Assembly (NCBI GenBank): GCA_902482185.1 | Contig: CABSZR010000009.1 | Span: 1-15,705 of the forward strand | Source: an uncultured Collinsella sp. | GTDB taxonomy: Bacteria; Actinomycetota; Coriobacteriia; Coriobacteriales; Coriobacteriaceae | Direction of reading: 5' to 3' | DNA: 15,705 nt | Part shown: piece after piece, positions 6,227 through 12,736 of the stretch | How the letters are laid out: every line of letters begins with the position of its first letter | How positions within the stretch are numbered: the stretch's first letter is position 1 | Made by a program: the position numbers and the translations under genes | Notes under the pieces: generated by a model | What the model was told of the DNA's origin: nothing | The model's input: only the letters and a program-made list of their open reading frames with translations | The model's database searches: none

Positions 6227-6240
6227 CGAACATTTGTTTG
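6227..6240. promoter_or_regulatory. LexA (SOS) box 3
   Basis: CGAACATTTGTTTG is a slightly weaker box with GTTTG in place of GTTCG, still within the Bacillus-type CGAAC-N4-GTTYG consensus. It sits between the lexA -10 and the lexA start codon, so it supports autoregulation. Confidence 0.75.
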
Positions 6241-6263
6241 ACATTGGCAGAGAGGATCCCCTG

Positions 6264-6908
6264 ATGGCTCGCAAAATTACCAAGCGTCAGCAGCAGATTT
6301 ACGACTTCATCAAGGAATATCAGCAGGAGAAGGGCTATCCGCCCAGTGTGCGCGAGATGGCATCGGCCGTAGGCCTCTCCTCCCCCAGCACGGTGCATGC
6401 TCATCTCTCTGCCCTGGAGGCTCGAGGTCTGCTCAAGCGCGATGCCACCAAGCCTCGCGCCCTAGAGCTTTTTGATGAGGACGGATCTTCCGTCTCGATT
6501 TCCAAATCCGATGAACCCACAGCGCCCCGCGGAACGGTCTCGCTGCCGCTCGTCGGTCGCGTCGCGGCTGGGATTCCCATTCTGGCCGAGCAAAATATCG
6601 AGGACACCTTTACCATCCCGACCGAAATCGCCACAGACCAGGGCTCCTTTATCCTTGAAGTGCACGGCAACTCAATGATCAATGTCGGCATCTACAACGG
6701 TGACTACATTATCGTTCGCGAGCAAAAGAGCGCCATGAACGGCGAAATCGTCGTGGCCATGATCGATGGCTCGGCGACCGTCAAGACGTTCTACAAGGAG
6801 CAGGGGCGCGTGCGCCTGCAGCCCGAGAACGACACTATGGAGCCCATCTATGCGACGAACCCCGTTATTTTGGGTAAGGTTGTCGGATTAATGCGCCGGT
6901 TCTCGTAA
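6264..6908 (+). CDS. lexA: LexA repressor, SOS regulator
   Basis: A 214-residue SOS repressor. The N-terminal winged helix (about 1-70) has the typical TKRQQQIYDFI opening, GYPPSVREMASAVGLSS (24-40) and STVHAHLSALEARGLL (42-57, recognition helix). The cleavage site is A102-G103 in VAAGIPI. The self-cleaving dyad is S137 (HGNSM) and K174 (ATVKTFY). Under DNA damage, RecA filaments stimulate cleavage and release the boxes. ATG 6264 has AGAGGA eight bases upstream and gives the standard N-terminus; the frame is open further left to 6159 through the SOS boxes, which rules out the longer form. Three boxes in its own upstream region show autoregulation. Its TAA overlaps the ATG of the next gene by one base. 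Confidence 0.97.
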   Translation: MARKITKRQQQIYDFIKEYQQEKGYPPSVREMASAVGLSSPSTVHAHLSALEARGLLKRDATKPRALELFDEDGSSVSISKSDEPTAPRGTVSLPLVGRVAAGIPILAEQNIEDTFTIPTEIATDQGSFILEVHGNSMINVGIYNGDYIIVREQKSAMNGEIVVAMIDGSATVKTFYKEQGRVRLQPENDTMEPIYATNPVILGKVVGLMRRFS

Positions 6909-7612
6909 TGCAAAAACGCATCACCATATTTGATACCATCCGCGGGTTTACGATGCTATCGATGGCAGGTTTCCACGCCTGCTACGATTTGGCTTACCTA
7001 TATGGATGGGATATGCCATGGTTTACCGAAACGGTTTTCCAGGATATCTGGCGCGCTAGTATCAGCTGGGTATTTTTGTTTATCGCCGGCTGGATGTGCA
7101 CGTTCTCGCGCAATAACGTTAAGCGCGCCCTCAAATACGCGGCCGCGGCCTTGATCGTATGGATTGCAACTACACTGGTATCAGTCGACGATTCGGTAAA
7201 CTTTGGCATCATTTATTGCATGGCGGTGTGCACCGCGGTGGTTGCACTCACCCGTCCGTTACTCCAAAAAATACCGGGCTCGTGGGGCATCGCAGTATGC
7301 CTTGTTCTTTTTACCCTAACCTGGGGCATTCCAAAGGCGGTCTACCCACTCCCCTACCTGGCATGGCTTGGATTCCCGGGCCCGGATTTTGTTTCGGGAG
7401 ATTACTATCCGCTCATTCCGTTTGTCTTTATGTACCTTACCGGCTTCTTTACAGCCCAGGCATCACAAGCATCAAGGCACGAAGCGCCGGCATGGGCATA
7501 CGCCAATCCCATCCCGGCGCTCGCAGTCCTCGGTCGGCATGCCTTACCGTTCTACCTGCTCCATCAGCCTGTCATTCTAGGCGTACTAGAGCTCGTTTAT
7601 TCCGTACGATAG
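6908..7612 (+). CDS. Multipass membrane protein, HGSNAT-like (DUF1624) putative acyltransferase
   Basis: A 234-residue, very hydrophobic protein with about six or seven predicted membrane segments. The N-terminus RITIFDTIRGFTMLSMAGFH and CYDLAYLYG matches the heparan-alpha-glucosaminide N-acetyltransferase catalytic family (DUF1624): an RG motif at the membrane entry and the conserved histidine H23. The end carries GRHALPFYLLHQPVILG, typical of membrane acyltransferase folds. Such proteins move acyl groups from cytoplasmic donors to extracytoplasmic sugars; the substrate here is unknown. The ATG overlaps the lexA stop in TAATG with no ribosome-binding site of its own, so translation probably depends on lexA. 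It ends 16 bases inside the convergent hflX. A link to the SOS response is inferred from the operon only. Confidence 0.82.
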   Translation: MQKRITIFDTIRGFTMLSMAGFHACYDLAYLYGWDMPWFTETVFQDIWRASISWVFLFIAGWMCTFSRNNVKRALKYAAAALIVWIATTLVSVDDSVNFGIIYCMAVCTAVVALTRPLLQKIPGSWGIAVCLVLFTLTWGIPKAVYPLPYLAWLGFPGPDFVSGDYYPLIPFVFMYLTGFFTAQASQASRHEAPAWAYANPIPALAVLGRHALPFYLLHQPVILGVLELVYSVR

Positions 7613-8886
7613 CGCTCAAGACGCGGCGCGATTCGAGCCGGTAACTTCGCCACAATGCGAACGCCGTCCTCTAGATATTCCTCATGCAGAAGGGTTCCCT
7701 GCTCATGCACCAGCGTGATGAGTGCGCCCTCGCGATACGGGATATCAGCGGAGAGCAACACATCGGTGGCAGCCGCCTCTCGAGCAATTCGGTCGACGAG
7801 ATCGTCGAGCCCCTCGCCCGTCTGGGCCGAAAACAGCACGGCCTCGGGATAGCGACGACGGAAACTCAATCGATCGACGCTATCGAGTAGGTCGATTTTA
7901 TTGAACACCGTAAGCGTCAAACGCTCGCCGGCACCGATCTCGTCAAGAACGCGATCGACTGCCTCGAGTTGGCGCTCGTAGTCCTCGTCAGAGGCATCCA
8001 CAACTTTAAGGATCAAGTCGGCACCAAGGACCTCAGACAGCGTGGACTTAAAGGCATCAACGAGACCATGCGGTAGCTTTTGGATAAAGCCAACGGTATC
8101 GGTAACGGTCATGCCACGACCACCGGGCAAGCGATACGAGCGCGTCGTCGGATCGAGCGTGGCAAACAATTTGTCCTGTGAAAGCACCGTAGACCCGGTC
8201 AGGCGATTGAGCAACGTCGACTTACCGGCATTGGTATAACCGGCTAAGGCAACGCGAAACGCTGGCGACTCGATACGGCTCTTTGACTGGACATCCCGGC
8301 GCTGTTCAACCTGCTTAAGCTCGCGACGAAGCGCGGCGATCTTGTTGCGAATTAAACGTCGGTCAACCTCGAGCTGGCTTTCGCCCTGACCAAAGCGCGA
8401 ACCAATGCCACCGCGTGTCTGCTCTTTAGCAAGATGGCTCCACATACCGCGCAAGCGGGGCAACAGATACTGCAATTGGGCTAGCTGCACCTGCAGGCGA
8501 CCCTCACGAGTCTGAGCGTGCAGGCCAAAGATATCGAGAATCAACGCCGTACGGTCGATAATCTTAACCGGTTCGCCCACGGCTTTCTCAAGATACGACT
8601 GCTGAGAGGGCGTTAAATCATCGTCGAAGATAACAACATCAGCATCCATACGATGCACGAGCCCGCAAAGCTCCTCAACCTTACCGGAGCCGATAAACGA
8701 TTTTGGATACGGCTTAACCAGACGCTGTGACAAACGCGCCACGCACTGAGCGCCAGCCGTATGGGCAAGGCGCTCAAGCTCGTCAAGCGAACGATCGAGC
8801 GGCCAGGCGTTATCGCGCCACTCAACTCCGACAAGAACGGCACGTTCGGGCTCAGGTGCTGTGGGAACAAGGGGAAACCGAGCCAT
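7597..8886 (-). CDS. hflX: GTPase HflX, ribosome-splitting/rescue factor
   Basis: A 429-residue GTPase, typical length. HflX binds the 50S subunit and splits stalled ribosomes, mainly under stress. The N-terminal HflX domain includes FIGSGKVEEL (64-73), DDDLTPSQQ (88-96) and a coiled linker with RGGIGSRFGQGESQLEVDRR (158-177). The G domain has G1 GYTNAGKS (216-223), G3 DTVGF (263-267), G4 NKID (329-332) and G5 SAQTG (353-357). The linker motif reads GGIGSRFGQGESQLE where GGIGTRGPGETQLE is common. ATG 8886 overlaps the miaA TAA by one base, so hflX is the last gene of the run and translationally coupled. It ends within the last 16 bases of the convergent membrane gene, with no terminator visible between them. 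Confidence 0.96.
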   Translation of the reverse strand: MARFPLVPTAPEPERAVLVGVEWRDNAWPLDRSLDELERLAHTAGAQCVARLSQRLVKPYPKSFIGSGKVEELCGLVHRMDADVVIFDDDLTPSQQSYLEKAVGEPVKIIDRTALILDIFGLHAQTREGRLQVQLAQLQYLLPRLRGMWSHLAKEQTRGGIGSRFGQGESQLEVDRRLIRNKIAALRRELKQVEQRRDVQSKSRIESPAFRVALAGYTNAGKSTLLNRLTGSTVLSQDKLFATLDPTTRSYRLPGGRGMTVTDTVGFIQKLPHGLVDAFKSTLSEVLGADLILKVVDASDEDYERQLEAVDRVLDEIGAGERLTLTVFNKIDLLDSVDRLSFRRRYPEAVLFSAQTGEGLDDLVDRIAREAAATDVLLSADIPYREGALITLVHEQGTLLHEEYLEDGVRIVAKLPARIAPRLERYRTE

Positions 8887-9824
8887 TAGGCCGCCTCGAT
8901 ACGATGAAGGATATCCTCAACGACCTCATCGATCGTAAAAACGTCCATATCAAACCACACAATGCGGTCATCGCGTTTAAACCACGAAAGCTGACGCTTG
9001 GCATAGCGACGCGAACGCGTCTTGATGAGTTCGCGAGCCTCATCCATAGAAATCACGCCGTTAAGGGCATCGATAATCTCTTTATAGCCAATCGCCTGCA
9101 TCGAAGTCAGGGCATCTCCCAGCCCCTGGTCCATAAGACCGCGAACCTCATCAACAAGACCCTGCTCAAACATCAGGTCGACACGAAGGTTAATGCGCTC
9201 ATAAAGCGCCTCGCGATTACGCATCAATCCAAACCACAGAGCGTGATAATGCTCGCGCGGAACACTAAACTGCGACTTTTGCTGCGCGTAGGACACACCA
9301 TCATCGTGCATTTCGAGCGCGCGAATCACGCGACGAACATTATGGGGGTGGATGACCGCAGCGGACTCGGGGTCACGCTCGGCAAGCAGCGCGTGCAGCG
9401 CTTCCTCGCCTATGCGCTCGGCAAGCTCCTGATACTCCGCGCGACGATCGTCCTCAAGCTCGCCCGAGGGAAAATCCATTTCATCCAGGGCGGCCTTGAG
9501 ATACAAGCCTGTACCCCCGCAAAACACCGGTAGGCGGCCCTCGCCCAGCAAGCGCTCAACATGCACACGAGCGTCTGTCTGATACAGCGCTGCAGAATAT
9601 GCAACGCCCGGTTCAACAATATCGACCAGGCGTAGAGGCGCCGTGCACTCCTCGGGTGCCATCTTGGCAGTGCCGCTATCCATACCTCGATAGATTTGCA
9701 TCGCGTCACACGACAGCACTTCGGACGAAAGACGAATCGCCAAACGATCTGCGACATCACTTTTGCCAACCGCGGTCGGACCGACAATCGCAACGGCGGA
9801 AAGGCCTGCCCCGGGAGAAATCAT
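8886..9824 (-). CDS. miaA: tRNA dimethylallyltransferase MiaA
   Basis: A 312-residue enzyme that moves the dimethylallyl group to N6 of A37 in tRNAs reading UNN codons, giving i6A, the substrate of MiaB encoded just upstream. Visible motifs: P-loop GPTAVGKS (15-22), SCDAMQIYRGMDSGTAK (38-54) with the catalytic aspartate D40, FCGGTGLYL (101-109), and the C-terminal TRSRRYAKRQLSWFKRD. The frame is open to a GTG at 9863, but ATG 9824 overlaps the miaB TAA by one base and gives the standard N-terminus before the P-loop. No clear ribosome-binding site is seen, which fits coupling to miaB. Coupling extends to hflX at the other end. Confidence 0.95.
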   Translation of the reverse strand: MISPGAGLSAVAIVGPTAVGKSDVADRLAIRLSSEVLSCDAMQIYRGMDSGTAKMAPEECTAPLRLVDIVEPGVAYSAALYQTDARVHVERLLGEGRLPVFCGGTGLYLKAALDEMDFPSGELEDDRRAEYQELAERIGEEALHALLAERDPESAAVIHPHNVRRVIRALEMHDDGVSYAQQKSQFSVPREHYHALWFGLMRNREALYERINLRVDLMFEQGLVDEVRGLMDQGLGDALTSMQAIGYKEIIDALNGVISMDEARELIKTRSRRYAKRQLSWFKRDDRIVWFDMDVFTIDEVVEDILHRIEAA

Positions 9825-11194
9825 TAGCGCGGCTCGCCCACAACGGATCCGGACAGATACCACGTCTTGGCAACGTCGATGTCAACATCGACAATCTTGC
9901 CAATCAACTGATCGATGCTGTAGCCCGCGGGAATCGGTGCATGAACGGTCTGATTCTTAGGACTCTTGCCCAGCAGCACCGCGTCATTCTTTTTGCTCGT
10001 ACCCTCAATAAGCGCCGGAACAACGGTGTGGAGCTCACCCTGGTTATACTCGTGCGCTGTGGTCTCGATAACCTTCACCAGACGATTGAAGCGATCAAGA
10101 ATTACCTCATGCGGCGTGGGATCGTCAATCTCGGCGGCCGGAGTACCGGCACGCTTGGAATAGATAAACGTATAGGCCTGAGCATAACGGACGGTCTCGG
10201 CAAGCGAGAGCGTCTGCTCAAAGTCTTCCTCGGTCTCGCCGGGGAATCCCACGATGATATCGGTCGAAAGCGCGATATTGGGCATGCGATTTCGGATGCG
10301 ATCGACGAGTCCCAGATAATCCTCGCGCGTATAGCGACGATTCATCTCTTTAAGGATGCGCGTCGAGCCCGATTGAACTGCCAGGTGCAGCTGCGGCATG
10401 ACGGCAGGCGTCTCGGCCATAGCGTCGATAGTCTCGGGCAGCAGGTCTTTGGGGTGCGAGGAAGTAAAGAAGATGCGCTCTACACCCGTATCGCCCACGG
10501 CACGCAACAGGTCGGCAAAGCGCGGCTTGCCAAACAGGTCGCGACCATAGGAGTTGACGTTTTGACCCAAAAGCGTGACCTCACGCACGCCCTGGCGTAC
10601 GAGACCGGTCACTTCGTCGACAATCTCCTCGAAAGGACGGCTTTTTTCGCGACCGCGCACATACGGCACGATGCAATAGGTGCAGAAATTGTTGCAGCCC
10701 GTCATTATGGGGACCCAGGCGTGATACTGGGTCTCGCGATGCCACGGCATGCTCATAGCATCCGTGTCCTCGTGTTCATTGGTGCGAATATGACGCTTGC
10801 CGTCCAAGAACGCCTCGGCAATGAGCTCGGCAACATGCGCGATGGAATGCGTGCCAAAGATAACATTGACGTTATCGACATTGGTGAGCAGACCCTCGCC
10901 GTCGCGCTGCGCGATACAGCCGCCCACGGCGACCACACGCTTGCCCGAGGGCGAAGGCGGGAGGCTCTTACAAGAGTTGCACTGACCGTACAGACGGGTG
11001 TCAGCGGCCTCACGAACGCAGCACGTCATGAACACGACAATGTCAGCATGCTCTGGATCGAGCGCCATGAGGCAGCCATACGAGTCGAGCAGGCCACTCA
11101 CACGCTCGGAGTCGTGCTGATTCATCTGACAGCCAAAGGTGCGGATAAAGTAGGTTTTACCGGCAAGAATATCGCGTACGGAACCCTGGTCCAT
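9824..11194 (-). CDS. miaB: tRNA-2-methylthio-N6-dimethylallyladenosine synthase MiaB
   Basis: A 456-residue radical-SAM methylthiotransferase that converts i6A37 to ms2i6A37. Domains in order: N-terminal UPF0004 part with TFGCQMNQHDSE (19-30), MTCCVRE (56-62) and GGCIAQ (91-96), whose cysteines C22, C58 and C93 should hold the auxiliary cluster; the radical-SAM motif CNNFCTYC (167-174); LLGQNVNSY; and a C-terminal TRAM domain. The usual Asn before the second cluster cysteine (NTC) is Met here. A further CNSC pair (72-75) lies between clusters, unusual for the family. ATG 11194 has TTAGGAC upstream at about nine bases; the upstream TTG at 11245 is rejected. miaA follows by a one-base overlap. 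Confidence 0.96.
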   Translation of the reverse strand: MDQGSVRDILAGKTYFIRTFGCQMNQHDSERVSGLLDSYGCLMALDPEHADIVVFMTCCVREAADTRLYGQCNSCKSLPPSPSGKRVVAVGGCIAQRDGEGLLTNVDNVNVIFGTHSIAHVAELIAEAFLDGKRHIRTNEHEDTDAMSMPWHRETQYHAWVPIMTGCNNFCTYCIVPYVRGREKSRPFEEIVDEVTGLVRQGVREVTLLGQNVNSYGRDLFGKPRFADLLRAVGDTGVERIFFTSSHPKDLLPETIDAMAETPAVMPQLHLAVQSGSTRILKEMNRRYTREDYLGLVDRIRNRMPNIALSTDIIVGFPGETEEDFEQTLSLAETVRYAQAYTFIYSKRAGTPAAEIDDPTPHEVILDRFNRLVKVIETTAHEYNQGELHTVVPALIEGTSKKNDAVLLGKSPKNQTVHAPIPAGYSIDQLIGKIVDVDIDVAKTWYLSGSVVGEPR

Positions 11195-11257
11195 GTGTAT
11201 AAGTCCTAACGAGGTGGAATAAGCGGGATCAAAGAGGGCGGGCAAAGAGTAAAAACT

Positions 11258-11575
11258 CTATGCCACAGGCTTAACGTCGTCCATCACAACGTTATCCATG
11301 GCAGCTCGATTAATCTGATGAACGTAAATAGAAAGACGGATGGCCGTGCGCGACTCCCCGTTGATGAGGATGTCGGAGAACACCGGCGCGCAGGAAATAT
11401 CAAACCCGGTCGGAATCAAAAAGCCGCGCGCGATAGCCACGGCCTTAATTGCCTGGTTGACGGCACCCGCGCCAACACACTGAATATTGACGGGAACACC
11501 ATCTTTGACCATGCCGGCAATGGCGCCGGCAACGGACGCGGGCGATGATTTGCTTGATACCTTCAGGCAATCCAT
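11258..11575 (-). CDS. spoVS: Stage V sporulation protein S family (SpoVS)
   Basis: A 105-residue small protein of the SpoVS family, which has an Alba-like fold suggesting nucleic-acid binding. Visible signature: KVSSKSSPASVAGAIAGMV (5-23), VQCVGAGAVNQAIKAVAIARGFL-type core (VNIQCVGAGAVNQAIKA, about 29-45) and GESRTAIRLSIYV near the end. It is about 20 residues longer than the 86-residue Bacillus protein, with a tail NRAAMDNVVMDDVKPVA. ATG 11575 is eight bases after AGGAG; a longer frame to 11614 is not supported. In Bacillus spoVS also lies near rny and miaB, so the neighbourhood supports the call. Sporulation is not expected in this group, so the role is probably general. Confidence 0.92.
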   Translation of the reverse strand: MDCLKVSSKSSPASVAGAIAGMVKDGVPVNIQCVGAGAVNQAIKAVAIARGFLIPTGFDISCAPVFSDILINGESRTAIRLSIYVHQINRAAMDNVVMDDVKPVA

Positions 11576-11589
11576 GAAGAAACTCCTGC

Positions 11590-11609
11590 GTTTAAAAGTA
11601 CGTTTTAAC
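11590..11609. promoter_or_regulatory. 20-bp imperfect palindrome in spoVS leader
   Basis: The sequence GTTTAAAAGTACGTTTTAAC matches its own reverse complement at 16 of 20 positions. It lies between the predicted spoVS transcription start and its ribosome-binding site. It could be an operator; no regulator is known. Confidence 0.3.
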
Positions 11610-11616
11610 TGCAATA

Positions 11617-11645
11617 ACTGTATCGTACCGAGCGGACTCGGTAAA
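11617..11645 (-). promoter_or_regulatory. Possible internal promoter of spoVS-miaB-miaA-hflX with palindromic spacer
   Basis: On the minus strand TTTACC (11645-11640) and TACAGT (11622-11617) are 17 bases apart, each matching the consensus at four of six. A perfect inverted repeat, TACCGAG (11626-11632) with CTCGGTA (11637-11643), covers the spacer. The repeat could be an operator, or an RNA hairpin just after the upstream ATPase stop. It lacks a T tract, so it is not a clear terminator. Confidence 0.35.
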
Positions 11646-11649
11646 GATG

Positions 11650-12735
11650 CTATTCCTCTTTGGCAAGATCGAACGTCACGGTAATACGATCACGCGAAAC
11701 ACGAATCTTGGGGTCGCCGCAAAGGTTGAGATAGTACCGCGATGCAAGATCGTTAAAGTCGCGCTCGACGGCTCGCGAGAACTGCGCCATGTCGTCCTTG
11801 GCGATACGCAACCCGCGACGATCTTTGGCGAGATCAACCGGAGCAGACGCATGTGAGGACGAATCGCGCTCGCGTAGCAGGCGTGCGGTCACACCGCGAA
11901 CGGGCTTAATCTGGCCCGCCAAGATACGATGCGCCGTACGCTCGGACATCTCAAGACCCAAACCCGAACAGATACGGATAAAGTCTTCCGCATCCGAAGC
12001 AAGACCCAGACGATCGACCACGGGAAGCTCGGCTTCGTCGTCGATAAACAAAAGACGTGAAGTATCGAGACGGCTGGAGGCCTGCGCATGCAGCGTCGCG
12101 GCAATCTCGGACGGAGACCCCAGATAGACATCACAGGCGCGCAGCTCCTCGAGGGCAAACTCGCAGGCGGCGCGAATGATGTTGTGAGGGCCACGGGCGC
12201 AGACATAGTGACCGTCCTCGTCCTTCACGGCCTGAGGCCAGCTGGACTGATCGGCGCGCTCGCCAAGGCGGTCGGTAGCGACGCTCACCTTAAAGACCGA
12301 GCCAAGGTCAACATCCGAAGCGACAACGCGTGCCTCGTCGGTGTTTTGCTTAATCGAGAACAAAGCCATGCCTCGACCGTGAACGCCCCAACGGTCCATC
12401 TTCATACTCTCGAGCTTGGAGGTAACGCGGGCATCAAAGATGCGCTCCTGCATATCCTGCGGCACGCCCGAGCCATTATCCAGAAAGACGAGCGTACGGA
12501 CGCCATCTTCCTTAGTCGTGGCGAGATAGACCTTGTCGGCGCCGGCATCACGAGCGTTGCGCAGCATTTCGATGACAATATCCTCGACATGCTGAATGTC
12601 GTGCTTTGCCTGGCGCCGCTCGGCCTCCGAAACGCGGAGGCGGACATACCCCTCGCCAAGGTTCTCCTCGACGCGAAGGTTGCCCTCCCCCGACATCGAC
12701 GCGATAAATGAGATGAGCTCGTTCGCGTCGTTCAT
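11650..12735 (-). CDS. Stand-alone GHKL ATP-binding protein of unknown function
   Basis: A 361-residue cytosolic protein with a GHKL (Hsp90, gyrase, histidine kinase, MutL) ATPase fold: N-box EDIVIEMLRNARDAGAD (51-67) with E56 and N60, G1 DNGSGVP (86-92), G2 GVHGRGMALF (117-126). In place of the histidine-kinase phosphoacceptor helix there is a short N-terminal stretch, and there are no membrane segments, so it is not a classical sensor kinase. The C-terminal half (about 150-361) is unassigned: a middle part rich in acidic residues, a segment ICSGLGLEMSERTAHRIL, and a final beta-like stretch PKIRVSRDRITVTFD. ATG 12735 lies one base after the rny stop with no strong ribosome-binding site, so it is coupled to rny. 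It holds the place of ymdB in the Bacillus rny-ymdB-spoVS order. The general call is sure; the function is unknown. Confidence 0.8.
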   Translation of the reverse strand: MNDANELISFIASMSGEGNLRVEENLGEGYVRLRVSEAERRQAKHDIQHVEDIVIEMLRNARDAGADKVYLATTKEDGVRTLVFLDNGSGVPQDMQERIFDARVTSKLESMKMDRWGVHGRGMALFSIKQNTDEARVVASDVDLGSVFKVSVATDRLGERADQSSWPQAVKDEDGHYVCARGPHNIIRAACEFALEELRACDVYLGSPSEIAATLHAQASSRLDTSRLLFIDDEAELPVVDRLGLASDAEDFIRICSGLGLEMSERTAHRILAGQIKPVRGVTARLLRERDSSSHASAPVDLAKDRRGLRIAKDDMAQFSRAVERDFNDLASRYYLNLCGDPKIRVSRDRITVTFDLAKEE

Positions 12736-12736
12736 G

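Noticed and set aside
6238..6243. TTGACA as a -35 for lexA
   Set aside because: A -10 at the right distance would fall on the lexA start codon; AATAAT at 6221-6226 fits better.
6159..6263. Longer LexA start at 6159
   Set aside because: The extension would run through the SOS boxes and promoter and lacks a ribosome-binding site; the family N-terminus begins at 6264.
9599..11209. 536-codon open frame on the plus strand
   Set aside because: It runs antisense to miaA and miaB, both with complete catalytic motifs. Its translation has no domain-like pattern, so it is a codon-bias shadow.
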